A program made the translations under genes and the position numbers. Under the pieces are notes generated by a model. It did no database searches, was not told the origin of the DNA, and saw only the letters and a list, made by a program, of their open reading frames with translations. Below, one piece after another: positions 28,326-39,871 of a stretch of 64,000 bases of DNA. The DNA is from JBHYDC01 sp051861205. Lineage in GTDB: Bacteria > Pseudomonadota > Alphaproteobacteria > Rhizobiales > Pleomorphomonadaceae. How positions within the stretch are numbered: position 1 is the first letter of the stretch; each line of letters begins with the position of its first letter. The stretch covers positions 28,779-92,778 of the forward strand of contig JBHYDC010000018.1 of assembly GCA_051861205.1 (NCBI GenBank), written 5' to 3'.

Positions 28326-28946
28326 CTACGGCTCAAACAGCCGCCAACACCCGCCGGCATCCGGCAAGCGGTGGCCCGCTATCTGAAGCGCATGCTCGGC
28401 CCGCCACGTTGCGTCTTCAACCGAAAGGCTCGGGTTCGGCGGGATCGAGAATTGGTGCTCGCGCTGATACTGGCCAAGATTATAGGCGGGGTAGAACGGC
28501 ACCAGATTGAAATTCACGAACGCCTTCAACTGATTGCCAAGCGTCTGCCGCGCGAACGGCATTGCCGCATAGCGGCGCGCGGTCGCCTCGAAGCTTTCCG
28601 CCGGCACGCCCGTCAGCGCCTTGACCACATCCGTAACGCCGTCCTCGAACTCGAACGTTCCAGCGCGATGGTCGCTCACATAGTCGCGGAAGTTGAACAC
28701 CTCATGCTCCGGCACTTTCGTCATGCGCGCCACTTTCCTGAACAGCCAGAACGGCATGTTCACGGGCAGCACACCGTGACCGACCACCTTGGCGATCACT
28801 CCGGCCATGTCCTTGCCGGACAGCAATGCCGGGCCGGTCGGGCGGTATCGCATCCCGGCATGAATATCCGGCTGCGTGATGATCGCAGCCACAATCCGCG
28901 CGATGTCTTCATTCGAAACCGGCGCGCTACCCCCTCGCCCCGTCAA
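28326..28946 (-). pseudogene. NmrA-type NAD(P)-binding protein, N-terminal part missing
   Basis: 206 codons resembling only the C-terminal two thirds of NmrA-like SDR proteins: PVSNEDIARIVAAIITQP, RYRPTGPALLSGKDMA, FNFRDYVSDHRAG, and ALTGVPAESFEATARRYAA. The Rossmann GxxGxxG region that should occupy the first 100 or so residues is absent. The only start available is a TTG that overlaps the cold-shock gene stop (TTGA at 28943-28946). The upstream frame continues open inside the cold-shock gene but without family resemblance. Most simply this is a decayed gene remnant; a shortened protein without cofactor binding is the alternative. Confidence 0.65.
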
Positions 28947-29518
28947 TGCGACGAGGGAAAGCCACCCGGATGCAGCGGCCGGATCTCGGCCGCCATCAGG
29001 CCCTTTGGCCCGTCACCGAAGCGAACCAGCACGATCTGGCCCGGACGAAGCTCCGCGATGCCGAAGCGGCGCAGGGTTTCCATGTGCACGAAGATATCCT
29101 CCGTGCCGTCGCCGCGCGTCAGGAAGCCGAAGCCGCGGATGCGGTTGAACCACTTCACTTCGACCTGTTCGAGCCCGCTTGTCGGCGTAACCTGAACATG
29201 GGTGCGCGAGGGCGGCATTTCGGACGGATGCACCGCCGTTGACTCGTCCATCGACAGGATGCGCAGCGCTTGAAGGCCCTTCGGCCTGTTCAGCACCTCG
29301 CAGACGACCCGCGACCCTTCATAAGCGGTCTGGAAGCCGTCCCGCCGCAAACAGGTGACATGGAGCAGAACGTCGGAACGCCCCGGTTCGTCCGGAACGA
29401 TGAAGCCAAAGCCCTTCGCCACGTCGAACCACTTGATCGTTCCAGCGATCTCAATGACGTCGAGCGCGCCGTCCTCATCCGCCGGCATGACCGGCAAGTC
29501 CATGTGAGTATTGGCCAT
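28943..29518 (-). CDS. double cold-shock-domain protein
   Basis: 191 residues with two CSD units. The first (about residues 22-90) contains GTIKWFDVAKGFGFIVPD and DVLLHVTCL; the second (about 118-185) contains EVKWFNRIRGFGFLTRGDG and DIFVHMETLRRFG. The RNP1-like GFGF and RNP2-like FVH motifs bind single-stranded nucleic acid. A polar linker joins them. This tandem form is typical of alphaproteobacteria. Start ATG 29518 (MANTHM), or an internal Met at residue 6. Divergent from gloA. Confidence 0.93.
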   Translation of the reverse strand: MANTHMDLPVMPADEDGALDVIEIAGTIKWFDVAKGFGFIVPDEPGRSDVLLHVTCLRRDGFQTAYEGSRVVCEVLNRPKGLQALRILSMDESTAVHPSEMPPSRTHVQVTPTSGLEQVEVKWFNRIRGFGFLTRGDGTEDIFVHMETLRRFGIAELRPGQIVLVRFGDGPKGLMAAEIRPLHPGGFPSSH

Positions 29519-29775
29519 GACGTAGCCCCCACGATCGTACTGACGCGAACCGAACCAAAATCGGCGGCGACCTGTAGTGATTCCCTAATACGACCTTACC
29601 ACCGAAGGGCGGACGCCCCGCAAGCCCCGTACTTTCAGGCTTTCGGCTTATCCCGGATTTTTACCAGCCTCGTGCGGTTTGAAAACACCATTTAGTCTCC
29701 CGATTTGTGTTCCGCGCACACTCCTCTATCTTGCCGCCCGAAGCCAATTCGCTTGTCTGATCAGGAGACATCTCC

Positions 29776-30216
29776 ATGCGTTATCTGCACACGATGGTTC
29801 GCATTCGCGACATCGACGAAGCCCTCGACTTCTATTGCAACAAGCTCGGCCTCATTGAAGTGCGCCGCACCGAGAGCCAGCAAGGGCGCTTCACTCTGAT
29901 CTTCCTGTCCGCACCGGCCGACATGGAATCGGCTCGCGCGGGCGCCGCCCCGCTCGTCGAACTCACCTACAACTGGGATCCGGAAGTCTATGGCGAGGGC
30001 CGCAATTTCGGTCATCTAGCCTATGAGGTGGACGACATCCACGAAACCTGCGCGCGCCTGCAAGCCGCCGGTGTCACCATCAACCGCCCTCCCCGCGATG
30101 GCCGGATGGCCTTCATCCGTTCGCCGGACAACATCTCGATCGAGCTTCTTCAGCGCGGCGCGGCGCTGACGCCGGCCGAGCCTTGGATCTCAATGGGCAA
30201 TACCGGCAAGTGGTAA
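29776..30216 (+). CDS. gloA: lactoylglutathione lyase (glyoxalase I)
   Basis: Converts the hemithioacetal of methylglyoxal and glutathione to S-lactoylglutathione. 146 residues in a two-module VOC fold. Seen: MRYLHTMVRIRDIDEALDFY with His5, VELTYNWD, GHLAYEVDDI and ISIELLQ, which supply the metal ligands (two His and two Glu). CAGGAGACATCTCC before the ATG is a good ribosome binding site. No glyoxalase II is nearby. Confidence 0.94.
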   Translation: MRYLHTMVRIRDIDEALDFYCNKLGLIEVRRTESQQGRFTLIFLSAPADMESARAGAAPLVELTYNWDPEVYGEGRNFGHLAYEVDDIHETCARLQAAGVTINRPPRDGRMAFIRSPDNISIELLQRGAALTPAEPWISMGNTGKW

Positions 30217-30414
30217 CTTCGCCTGCGATCCGCGCAAACTGATCTGTGCTTAAGGCAGCGTTGTGCGGATCTTTTCTCGCTCTCTTGCGGGAAATCCGAG
30301 GCGATAATGCAACACTGGCAGAAATTTTTTCTTGCCTCGTCGGCGCCATCCGGGTTCTTAGTGCCGACTCGCTTCGGCGGGTGGCGTGATTTGCGACGCG
30401 GGGATTGCCGGAGC

Positions 30415-31557
30415 ATGGCTAGACGAATGATCGCGGCGGCAGCTATTGCCGTCCTGTTCTCGTCCTGTTCAAACCTCTATGAGACGTCCGATTTCATGTC
30501 GGCGCGGACCGAGGCCGCCAAGAAAGCCGAAGCCGCCGCTCTGGAAGCCGGCGCCCCCGTCGATCCCCTTGCTCCCGCAGCCGATGCGGCAGAGGCTACG
30601 GCAGAGGGCGCCGCAACCGCTCCCCCAGGAACTCCCACCGCGACGGCCGAATCCGCCCCGCCAGCCGTCCCAACGGCCGAAGCCGCCGCTCCCGCGCCCA
30701 CCCTGGAAGTAGCCAGCCTCGCGGCCCCGCCGCCGCCCCAGGGGCTTCTTGCTATGTTCCGATCGGCAATGGTCGAAACGCCCGAGGAGGAGGTAGGCGT
30801 CACAGCCGTCCAGCCGAACGCGGACGGCGCTCCGGCTGCCAGCGCGCTTCCGGTGGCTCCCGATCCCGAAGCCAGCCTGAAGCCACCGATTCCGGTTGAG
30901 GACCAGCCGCCGGAAGGCGAAATCTCCGAGGCCGAACTAGCCGAGGAAGTGGAGGCCGATCCCGACAAGATCGCCATTCCCGAAGAGCCCATCGACGACG
31001 GGCTCGCCCACGACTTCGTCAACGTCTACACCTCTCGCCCGGATAAGCCCGTCGAGATGATCGAGGGCCTGCCCGGCGTCGAATGGCCAAACGGCATCGT
31101 TTTGGTCTCCCGTACCCCAGACGGAGAGCCGGGCGGACTGTTCGACGGCGAAGACCATCCCTTCGCGCGCACCGTGCCGGGCATTCCCCGCCAGGTCATT
31201 CAAGCGGCGAACGGGCTCCTGGTGCAGCATTCCGCCATCAATGTGGGCTGCATCAAGCCCAACCTGCTCACGCTCGTGCGCCGGGCCGAATCGCATTTCG
31301 GGCACAAAGTCGTCGTCACGTCGGGCTACCGCTCTCCGGCGCACAACCGCCGGGTCAAGGGCGCCACCCACTCGCAGCATATGTTCTGCAACGCGCTGGA
31401 TCTCTTCATGCCGGGCGTCGCGCGCGACGATCTCGCCCGCTTTTTGTTCGCGCAGCCGGACCGGGGCGGAATCGGCCTTTACTGCCACACCCGCTCCATT
31501 CACATCGACACCGGTAAGCGCCGGCAGTGGCGCTGGGCCTGCAAAGGCCGGGGTTGA
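30415..31557 (+). CDS. lipoprotein with peptidase M15A C-terminal domain
   Basis: A 380-residue protein starting at ATG 30415 (MARRMIAAAAIAVLFSSCSN). The N-terminus is a lipoprotein signal with lipobox LFSSC, Cys at about residue 18. Next is a long Ala/Pro-rich linker (about residues 30-160), an acidic region, and a C-terminal M15A-like domain: VVVTSGYRSPAHNRRV, the zinc motif THSQHMFCNALDLF, and RSIHIDTG. Relatives usually have SQHxxGxAxD; the Gly is replaced here, so activity is uncertain. It would be an outer-membrane-anchored peptidoglycan-processing enzyme. Confidence 0.83.
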   Translation: MARRMIAAAAIAVLFSSCSNLYETSDFMSARTEAAKKAEAAALEAGAPVDPLAPAADAAEATAEGAATAPPGTPTATAESAPPAVPTAEAAAPAPTLEVASLAAPPPPQGLLAMFRSAMVETPEEEVGVTAVQPNADGAPAASALPVAPDPEASLKPPIPVEDQPPEGEISEAELAEEVEADPDKIAIPEEPIDDGLAHDFVNVYTSRPDKPVEMIEGLPGVEWPNGIVLVSRTPDGEPGGLFDGEDHPFARTVPGIPRQVIQAANGLLVQHSAINVGCIKPNLLTLVRRAESHFGHKVVVTSGYRSPAHNRRVKGATHSQHMFCNALDLFMPGVARDDLARFLFAQPDRGGIGLYCHTRSIHIDTGKRRQWRWACKGRG

Positions 31558-31640
31558 AGCGCACGTTTAAGCTATCGCTTTAAACACGCCAAAACAGTCT
31601 TGCCCTTGCCGACGAACCAACCTATAAGCCTCCGCGTTGG

Positions 31641-31715
31641 GCGGCCTTCGTCTATCGGTTAGGACACTAGCCTTTCACGCTGGAGAGACGGGTTCGATTC
31701 CCGTAGGCCGTACCA
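31641..31715 (+). tRNA. tRNA-Glu (TTC anticodon)
   Basis: 75 bases folding as a full cloverleaf. The acceptor stem GCGGCCT pairs with AGGCCGT, including a G-U first pair; the anticodon arm is CTAGC-CTTTCAC-GCTGG read as CTAGCCTTTCACGCTGG with TTC at the centre; the T arm is CGGGTTCGATTCCCG. CCA is encoded at 31713-31715. The D arm contains GGTTAGGAC. Confidence 0.95.
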
Positions 31716-31800
31716 CCCTTCATCCCAGCCCAACGTTTCTCTCGCACATACGTGCATTATGTACCCCCCGGCACAGCCGGATAAGGCAAGGTTTGCGCTT

Positions 31801-32712
31801 ATGTCTGACCGCGTCGGCGATCTCATAACCGTTCGCGACCTCGTGCGGTATGCGGTCAGCCGGTTCAACGAGGCAGAGCTTGCCTTCGGGCATGGCACCT
31901 CCACCGCGATCGATGATGCCGCCTATCTCGTCCTCGAATCGCTGAAGCTCCCGATCGACGAGTTGGAACCGTGGCTCGATGCGCGGCTGACGCGCGGTGA
32001 GCGCGATAGGGTGCTGGCCCTCATCGATCAGCGCGTCGCCACGCGCAAGCCTACGGCCTATCTGCTCGGTCGCTCCTACATCCAGGGCATTCCCTTCTTC
32101 GTGGACGAGCGCGTCATCGTTCCCCGCTCCTTCATCGGGGAGCTGTTGTTTTCCGATCTGATCGGCGGCGGAGAAGCGTTTACCCTCATCGACGATCCCA
32201 CCGCGATCGAAAGCGTGGCTGATATCTGCACGGGCTCCGGCTGCCTTGCGATCCTCGCTTCGCGGGCGTTCCCCAACGCGCTCGTCGATGCTGTCGATCT
32301 GTCGGCAGATGCGCTGGCCGTGGCCGCGATCAACGTGGAGGCGCTCGGCGCCGGCCGCGTTTCGCTCCACCAAGGAGACCTGTTCGCGCCTCTCGCCGGG
32401 CGCCGCTACGACCTCATCATCACCAACCCGCCCTATGTGGAAGCGGATGAGATGGACGCTCTGCCGCCCGAATATCGTCACGAGCCGGAGATGGCGCTCG
32501 CAGGTGGGCCGGACGGTCTGGAGATCGTGCGGCGCATTCTTGTGAATGCCGCAGATTACCTCAACCCGAACGGCTCGCTCATTTGCGAGATCGGAACCGG
32601 ACGCGAGATTTTGGAGTCCGACTTCCCAGAGATGCCCTTCATTTGGCTCGATACGACAGAGTCCGAGGGCGAAGTTTTCATGCTGGAAGCGTCGGCTCTC
32701 CAGATGAATTGA
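31801..32712 (+). CDS. prmB: 50S ribosomal protein L3 N(5)-glutamine methyltransferase
   Basis: SAM-dependent methylation of a glutamine in ribosomal protein L3. 303 residues from ATG 31801; a further in-frame Met at 31759 is possible but lacks a good upstream site. Seen: the N-terminal helical domain, PTAYLLGRSYIQGIPF and VPRSFIGELL, the SAM motif DICTGSGCLAILASRAFP, VDLSADALAVA, and the catalytic NPPY (ITNPPYVEADEM). The PrmB, not PrmC, assignment rests on PRSFIGELL. Confidence 0.93.
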   Translation: MSDRVGDLITVRDLVRYAVSRFNEAELAFGHGTSTAIDDAAYLVLESLKLPIDELEPWLDARLTRGERDRVLALIDQRVATRKPTAYLLGRSYIQGIPFFVDERVIVPRSFIGELLFSDLIGGGEAFTLIDDPTAIESVADICTGSGCLAILASRAFPNALVDAVDLSADALAVAAINVEALGAGRVSLHQGDLFAPLAGRRYDLIITNPPYVEADEMDALPPEYRHEPEMALAGGPDGLEIVRRILVNAADYLNPNGSLICEIGTGREILESDFPEMPFIWLDTTESEGEVFMLEASALQMN

Positions 32713-32910
32713 CAGCACCGCCTTGCGTTTTTGCATGGCTCTTGTTTTTTTATTTCCGCGCCATGCATTCAATGGACATCTAAGCTCAAAAAATCGCTAA
32801 ACATTTACCGTGTGGCCGTGTCGCCCTGGACAGGCTGGATCGATGACGCCAAGATTTGAGGCGATGGGTGCCGGCATGTCCGGCCTGGACGGATTTTTGC
32901 TAGCCGCCGA

Positions 32911-35439
<2,529 letters not shown>

Positions 35440-35880
35440 GCCGGAACGGACGGCCTATCCACAGGCCGTCCACAGCTTTTCCCTCAATCTTTCCCAGGTT
35501 TTCCACAGCCTATTCACCGGCTTTCCACCGTCGGTCCACAGCCTTTCCACAGAGCTAGCTCAACCCTCGTGCGCAGCCTTTGACGCTTGATGCCGTACGT
35601 TCGCGCGCGTCTTGTCCCCGCCTCCTGCACAGCTTATCCACAGGGTATCCACACCCCTTCCACACCTGCGATTCAGCCCGCCGACCCGAATAGCGTCCCC
35701 GCCTAACAGGCGGCCGCAGCCCTAAACGAACCGATCTCGCCCTCCGGACAAACTCCGGTGCCGCACTGAATAAAACATTTGTCGCATACATCTGCCCATC
35801 TTAGTGCCTCATTAACCACGTTCGCCCGATGGTCACAAACACGTTACAGACGTCGGCGTGATTCGGACGGTTGAGGGTGG
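35440..35880. promoter_or_regulatory. 441-base gap with a cluster of DnaA-box-like sequences
   Basis: No gene found. On the plus strand TCCACA occurs seven times between 35458 and 35664. One copy is a perfect DnaA box, TTATCCACA at 35634-35642; close variants include CTATCCACA (35455-35463), TTTTCCACA (35499-35507), CTTTCCACA (35543-35551) and GTATCCACA (35645-35653). By chance about 0.05 TCCACA is expected per strand in this length at equal base use. An AT-richer stretch follows at 35761-35850. Nothing else identifies the region; it could be a DnaA-binding/titration site or an unrecognised replication-related element. Promoters for the GSCFA gene must also lie here. Confidence 0.6.
35634..35642 (+). 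promoter_or_regulatory. perfect DnaA box
   Basis: TTATCCACA, an exact match to the TTATNCACA consensus. A second near-match GTATCCACA follows two bases later on the same strand at 35645-35653. Confidence 0.7.
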
Positions 35881-36795
35881 ATGATGGATAGTTGGTCAAA
35901 CCCTAGAAGCAAGTCGGTTTGGCGAACTTTAGATCCCTCAACACACAGCCGTTCTATTCACCCCGCGACAAACGTCGCGCATGTTCACGCTCAGCCGTTG
36001 CTTCGATTCTTGTCGAATGATCTTCGACTGAACAAAGACGATCCGATCTACGTCGCCGGTTCTTTCTTCGGATTGGAGATTGAAAACGCTCTCATGCGTT
36101 CCGGGCTCAATCTGCTCAGCCACGTTCCGCCCACAGATCCCTATCTAAACCGCAAGGCGCTCGCTCGCTTTAACGCCCCGTCGCTGCTCCTGGAATTCGA
36201 CCGGTGCTTGGCTATGGGCGTTCTTGAAAACACCGACCTCGTGGTCGAGACGCGCGACAGGCAGTTTCGCGACACGCATTACTTCGCGCTCGACACCGCC
36301 CCCAGCCTTCGCGCCATCGCCACCCACCGGGACGCCGCCCGCCGCGCATTCCGGCGGATCCGGCAAGCGCGCGTGGTGGTCATTTCGCTCGGCTTGAATG
36401 AGATGTGGTTCGATCCGGATACCGGATACGCGCTTAATAGCTGGTCCGATGATGCGTTGCTGTCGCGCAAGCCCAAGCTCGACTTTCGCATGCTCACCGT
36501 CGATCAGAACGTCTCGGCCCTTGAGCGGATCCACGCGATCCTGACCCGAGAGTTGCCATCCGGCTTCCAGATGGTCATCGCGGCCTCGCCGCAGAAGCTG
36601 CATGCCGGCTTTACCGGGCGAGACGTGTTGATCGCGACGCCGTCGTCGAAATCCATTCTCCGCACCGCCGTCACCCGTTTTGCCGCGCAGCATCCGAATG
36701 TCCACGTTCTACCCACGCTGGAAATGTCCGTGTGCGCGGATGCGCGGCGCCCCTATGAGATGCCGGAAGACGAAATCTTCAAAGCGGTCGCCTGA
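35881..36795 (+). CDS. GSCFA-like domain protein
   Basis: 304 residues. The pattern is that of GSCFA-family proteins, which resemble SGNH hydrolases and whose function is unknown: YVAGSFFGLEIENAL near residue 57, VVVISLGLNEMWFD (about 166-179), QMVIAASPQKLHAGFTGRDVL and SKSILRTAVTRFAAQHPNVHVLP. The family's namesake motif GSCFA reads GSFFG here (residues 60-64), so the Cys is replaced by Phe while the Ser remains. Start ATG 35881 or 35884; GAGGGTGG lies directly upstream. Confidence 0.7.
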   Translation: MMDSWSNPRSKSVWRTLDPSTHSRSIHPATNVAHVHAQPLLRFLSNDLRLNKDDPIYVAGSFFGLEIENALMRSGLNLLSHVPPTDPYLNRKALARFNAPSLLLEFDRCLAMGVLENTDLVVETRDRQFRDTHYFALDTAPSLRAIATHRDAARRAFRRIRQARVVVISLGLNEMWFDPDTGYALNSWSDDALLSRKPKLDFRMLTVDQNVSALERIHAILTRELPSGFQMVIAASPQKLHAGFTGRDVLIATPSSKSILRTAVTRFAAQHPNVHVLPTLEMSVCADARRPYEMPEDEIFKAVA

Positions 36796-36837
36796 CGGCA
36801 GCAAAACCGCCGGCCACCGGTCCCGCTCAAACGAATA

Positions 36838-36860
36838 AGGCCGGGATCCAGTCCCGGCCT
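36838..36860. terminator. bidirectional intrinsic-type hairpin between the GSCFA-like gene and gyrA
   Basis: A perfect 9-bp stem (AGGCCGGGA, loop TCCAG, TCCCGGCCT). The two genes converge on it. On the gyrA (minus) strand the stem is followed by TATTCGTTT, a moderate T-rich tail, so termination is likelier in that direction. Confidence 0.6.
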
Positions 36861-36880
36861 CACTCCAATTCTCTATTCGG

Positions 36881-39634
36881 TCACTCCGTGACGTCGTCGT
36901 CCGGCTCGCCGATGTCTGAGATGTGCTCGACGCTGACGACCTTCTCACCCTGCGCGGTGTTGAAGATGCGAACGCCCTTTGAAGCGCGCGACACGATCCG
37001 GATCTGATCCACCGGCACGCGGATCAACTGACCGCCGTCGGAAACCAGCATGATCTGATCGGTCACCTGCACCGGGAAGGCCGCGATCAGCTTGCCAATC
37101 TCGTCGAGCTTGGTCTGGTCCGTCGCCTTGATGCCCTTGCCGCCGCGCCCGGAGGTGCGGAACTCGTAGGACGACGACCGCTTGCCATAGCCGCGCTCGT
37201 TCACCGTCAGCAAGAATTGCTGATGCGCATCCATCTCGGCATAGCGCTCCAGCGACAACGACGCCGGACCCGCCGCCTCTTCATCCCCCTCATCGGCATC
37301 GAGAACGGCTTCATCCGTTTCGATTTCCTCGCCGGTGAGGGCGCGCTGGTTCGCCGTCCACTGCTTCTGGAATGCGGTGCGCTCCGCCGGCAAGGCTTCG
37401 AAATGGCGCAGGATCGTCATCGAGATCAGTTCGTCGCCCTCGCCGAGCGCAATGCCGCGCACGCCCTGGCTGTCGCGGCCCTTGAACACGCGCACGTCCG
37501 GTACAGGGAAGCGAATGCACTGGCCAAGCGCCGAGACCAGCAAGAAGTCGTCGTTTTCCGTGCAGGTTTCCACGCCCACGATGCCGTCTGCTTCGTCGTC
37601 GAACTTCATCGCGATCTTGCCGTTACGGTTCACTGTGGTGAAATCGCTAAGCTTATTGCGCCGCACCGTGCCATGACGGGTTGCGAATACCACATCGAGA
37701 TCGGCCCAAGTCGCCTCGTCCTCCGGCAGCGCCAGGATAGAAGTAATGCGCTCACCGTCCGTCAGCGGCAGCAGGTTCTTGATGAACTTGCCGCGCGATT
37801 GCGGGCTGGCCAGCGGCAGGCGCCACACCTTCAGCTTGTAGACGATGCCGCGTGAGGAGAAGAACAGCACCGGCGTGTGGGTGTTGGCCACGAACAGGCG
37901 GGTGACGAAATCCTCTTCCTTCGTGGTCATTCCCGAGCGGCCCTTGCCACCCCGGTTCTGAGCCCGATAGAGCGACAGCGGCACGCGCTTGATGTAGCCC
38001 TCGTGAGACACGGTCACCACCATGTCCTCACGGGCGATGAGGTCTTCATCCTCCATATCGGCGTCGGATTCCACGATTTCCGTGCGCCGCGGGGTTGCGA
38101 ACATATCCTTGATGGAGGTGAGTTCGTCCTTGATGATCGTCAGCATGCGCTCGCGCGAGGCGAGAATCGCCAAGTATTCCTTGATCTCGTCGGCGAGCTT
38201 GTTCAGTTCGTCGGCGATTTCATCGCGCCCGAGCGCGGTCAGGCGTTGCAGCCGCAGGTCGAGGATGGCGCGGGCCTGTTCCTCGGAAAGGTTGTAGCTG
38301 CCGTCCTCGTTCACGGTGTGACGCGGATCGTCGATCAGCCGGATCAGCGGCTCCACGTCATAGGCGGGCCAGCGCCGCGTCATCAACTGGTCGCGCGCGG
38401 TCGCCGGGTCGGGAGCGCTGCGGATCAGCGCGATCACCTCGTCGATGTTGGCCACGGCGATCGCCAGACCCACCAACACATGCGCCCGGTCGCGCGCCTT
38501 GCCGAGAAGGAAGCGCGTACGGCGGCTGATCACCACTTCGCGGAAGCCCACGAAGGCGGTCAGCACGTCCTTCAGGTTCATGAGCTGCGGGCGGCCGCCG
38601 TTCAGCGCCACCATGTTGACGCCGAACGACGTTTGCAGCGGCGAGAAGCGGTAGAGCTGATTGAGCAGCACGTCTGCCACCGCGTCACGCTTCAATTCGA
38701 TCACAACGCGCATGCCGTCGCGGTCAGACTCGTCGCGGATGTCGGAGATGCCCTCGACCCGCTTTTCGCGAACGAGATCGGCGATCTTTTCGACCATCGT
38801 CGCCTTGTTCACCTGATAGGGAATCTCGGTGATGATGATCGCTTCGCGGCCCTGGCGCAGTTGCTCGATCGCCACGCGCCCGCGCATGATCACCGAGCCG
38901 CGGCCGGTCAGGAACGCCTGCCGGATGCCGGATCGCCCCAGGATCAGCGCGCCGGTCGGAAAATCGGGACCCGGCACGATGTCCATCAGGTCTTCGATTT
39001 CAACATCCGGATTGTCGATGACCCGGATCGTGGCCTCGATAATCTCGCCGAGGTTGTGCGGCGGAATGTTGGTGGCCATGCCCACCGCGATGCCGCCCGC
39101 GCCGTTCACCAAAAGGTTGGGGAAGCGCGCCGGCAGCACCGAGGGCTCGCGCTCGGAGTTGTCGTAGTTCGGGTTGAAATCAACCGTATCTTTGTCGAGA
39201 TCGTCGGTCAGCGCATTGGCAACGCGCTCCAGCCGCACCTCGGTATATCGCATCGCCGCCGGCGGATCGCCGTCGACCGAGCCGAAATTGCCCTGCCCGT
39301 CGATCAGCGGCAGGCGCATGGAAAATTCTTGCGCCATGCGCACAAGCGCGTCGTAGATCGATTGGTCGCCGTGCGGGTGGTACTTACCGATCACGTCGCC
39401 GACCACGCGGGCGGACTTGCGATACGGCTTGTTCCAGTCGTAGCCGTTTTCATGCATCGAGTAGAGAATGCGGCGGTGCACGGGCTTAAGCCCGTCGCGC
39501 ACGTCCGGCAAAGCACGGCTCACGATCACGCTCATCGCGTAATCGAGATAGCTGCGCTTCATCTCGTCGATAATTGAGATCGGCTTGATATCCGACGGTT
39601 CCTTACCGCCCGGTCGATTTGTTTCGTCGGCCAA
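36881..39634 (-). CDS. gyrA: DNA gyrase subunit A
   Basis: Breakage-reunion subunit of gyrase, introduces negative supercoils with GyrB. 917 residues, usual length. Catalytic Tyr130 is in AAMRYTEVRL; the winged-helix region YHPHGDQSIYDALVRM corresponds to the E. coli quinolone-determining region, with Gln91 at E. coli Ser83 and Asp95 at Asp87. The C-terminal beta-pinwheel has the GyrA box QNRGGKG region (about 560) and repeated blades. Start ATG at 39634. Isolated from gyrB, which is usual for alphaproteobacteria. Confidence 0.97.
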   Translation of the reverse strand: MADETNRPGGKEPSDIKPISIIDEMKRSYLDYAMSVIVSRALPDVRDGLKPVHRRILYSMHENGYDWNKPYRKSARVVGDVIGKYHPHGDQSIYDALVRMAQEFSMRLPLIDGQGNFGSVDGDPPAAMRYTEVRLERVANALTDDLDKDTVDFNPNYDNSEREPSVLPARFPNLLVNGAGGIAVGMATNIPPHNLGEIIEATIRVIDNPDVEIEDLMDIVPGPDFPTGALILGRSGIRQAFLTGRGSVIMRGRVAIEQLRQGREAIIITEIPYQVNKATMVEKIADLVREKRVEGISDIRDESDRDGMRVVIELKRDAVADVLLNQLYRFSPLQTSFGVNMVALNGGRPQLMNLKDVLTAFVGFREVVISRRTRFLLGKARDRAHVLVGLAIAVANIDEVIALIRSAPDPATARDQLMTRRWPAYDVEPLIRLIDDPRHTVNEDGSYNLSEEQARAILDLRLQRLTALGRDEIADELNKLADEIKEYLAILASRERMLTIIKDELTSIKDMFATPRRTEIVESDADMEDEDLIAREDMVVTVSHEGYIKRVPLSLYRAQNRGGKGRSGMTTKEEDFVTRLFVANTHTPVLFFSSRGIVYKLKVWRLPLASPQSRGKFIKNLLPLTDGERITSILALPEDEATWADLDVVFATRHGTVRRNKLSDFTTVNRNGKIAMKFDDEADGIVGVETCTENDDFLLVSALGQCIRFPVPDVRVFKGRDSQGVRGIALGEGDELISMTILRHFEALPAERTAFQKQWTANQRALTGEEIETDEAVLDADEGDEEAAGPASLSLERYAEMDAHQQFLLTVNERGYGKRSSSYEFRTSGRGGKGIKATDQTKLDEIGKLIAAFPVQVTDQIMLVSDGGQLIRVPVDQIRIVSRASKGVRIFNTAQGEKVVSVEHISDIGEPDDDVTE

Positions 39635-39871
39635 GTGTTCTTCTTCCGCGAAGTATCAGATGAATTGTTCTAGCCGATTCCGCTCGGCTGAACCACCGTC
39701 GTTGATATGGTTCTCCCTGTCCTTTTCGCCCTCAATGACGCCGAATATGCGGCAATTACTAGCAATTCGGCTTGCCGGGGTCTTGCGAACGCGCCAAACT
39801 TCCGTCGGTAAATCGGGCATAGGTATGTTGAAGCGTACGCGACGGTCAGTCCTGGCGATCAGAAGGTGGAC

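Noticed and set aside
32713..32780. Hairpin with a T-run after prmB
   Set aside because: The only symmetrical arms (CATGGC/GCCATG) enclose a 20-base loop that includes the T-run, so it is not a convincing terminator.
35440..35880. Calling the DnaA-box cluster oriC
   Set aside because: No dnaA, hemE or other origin neighbours, and no strand-wide skew could be measured in the window; only one perfect box is present.
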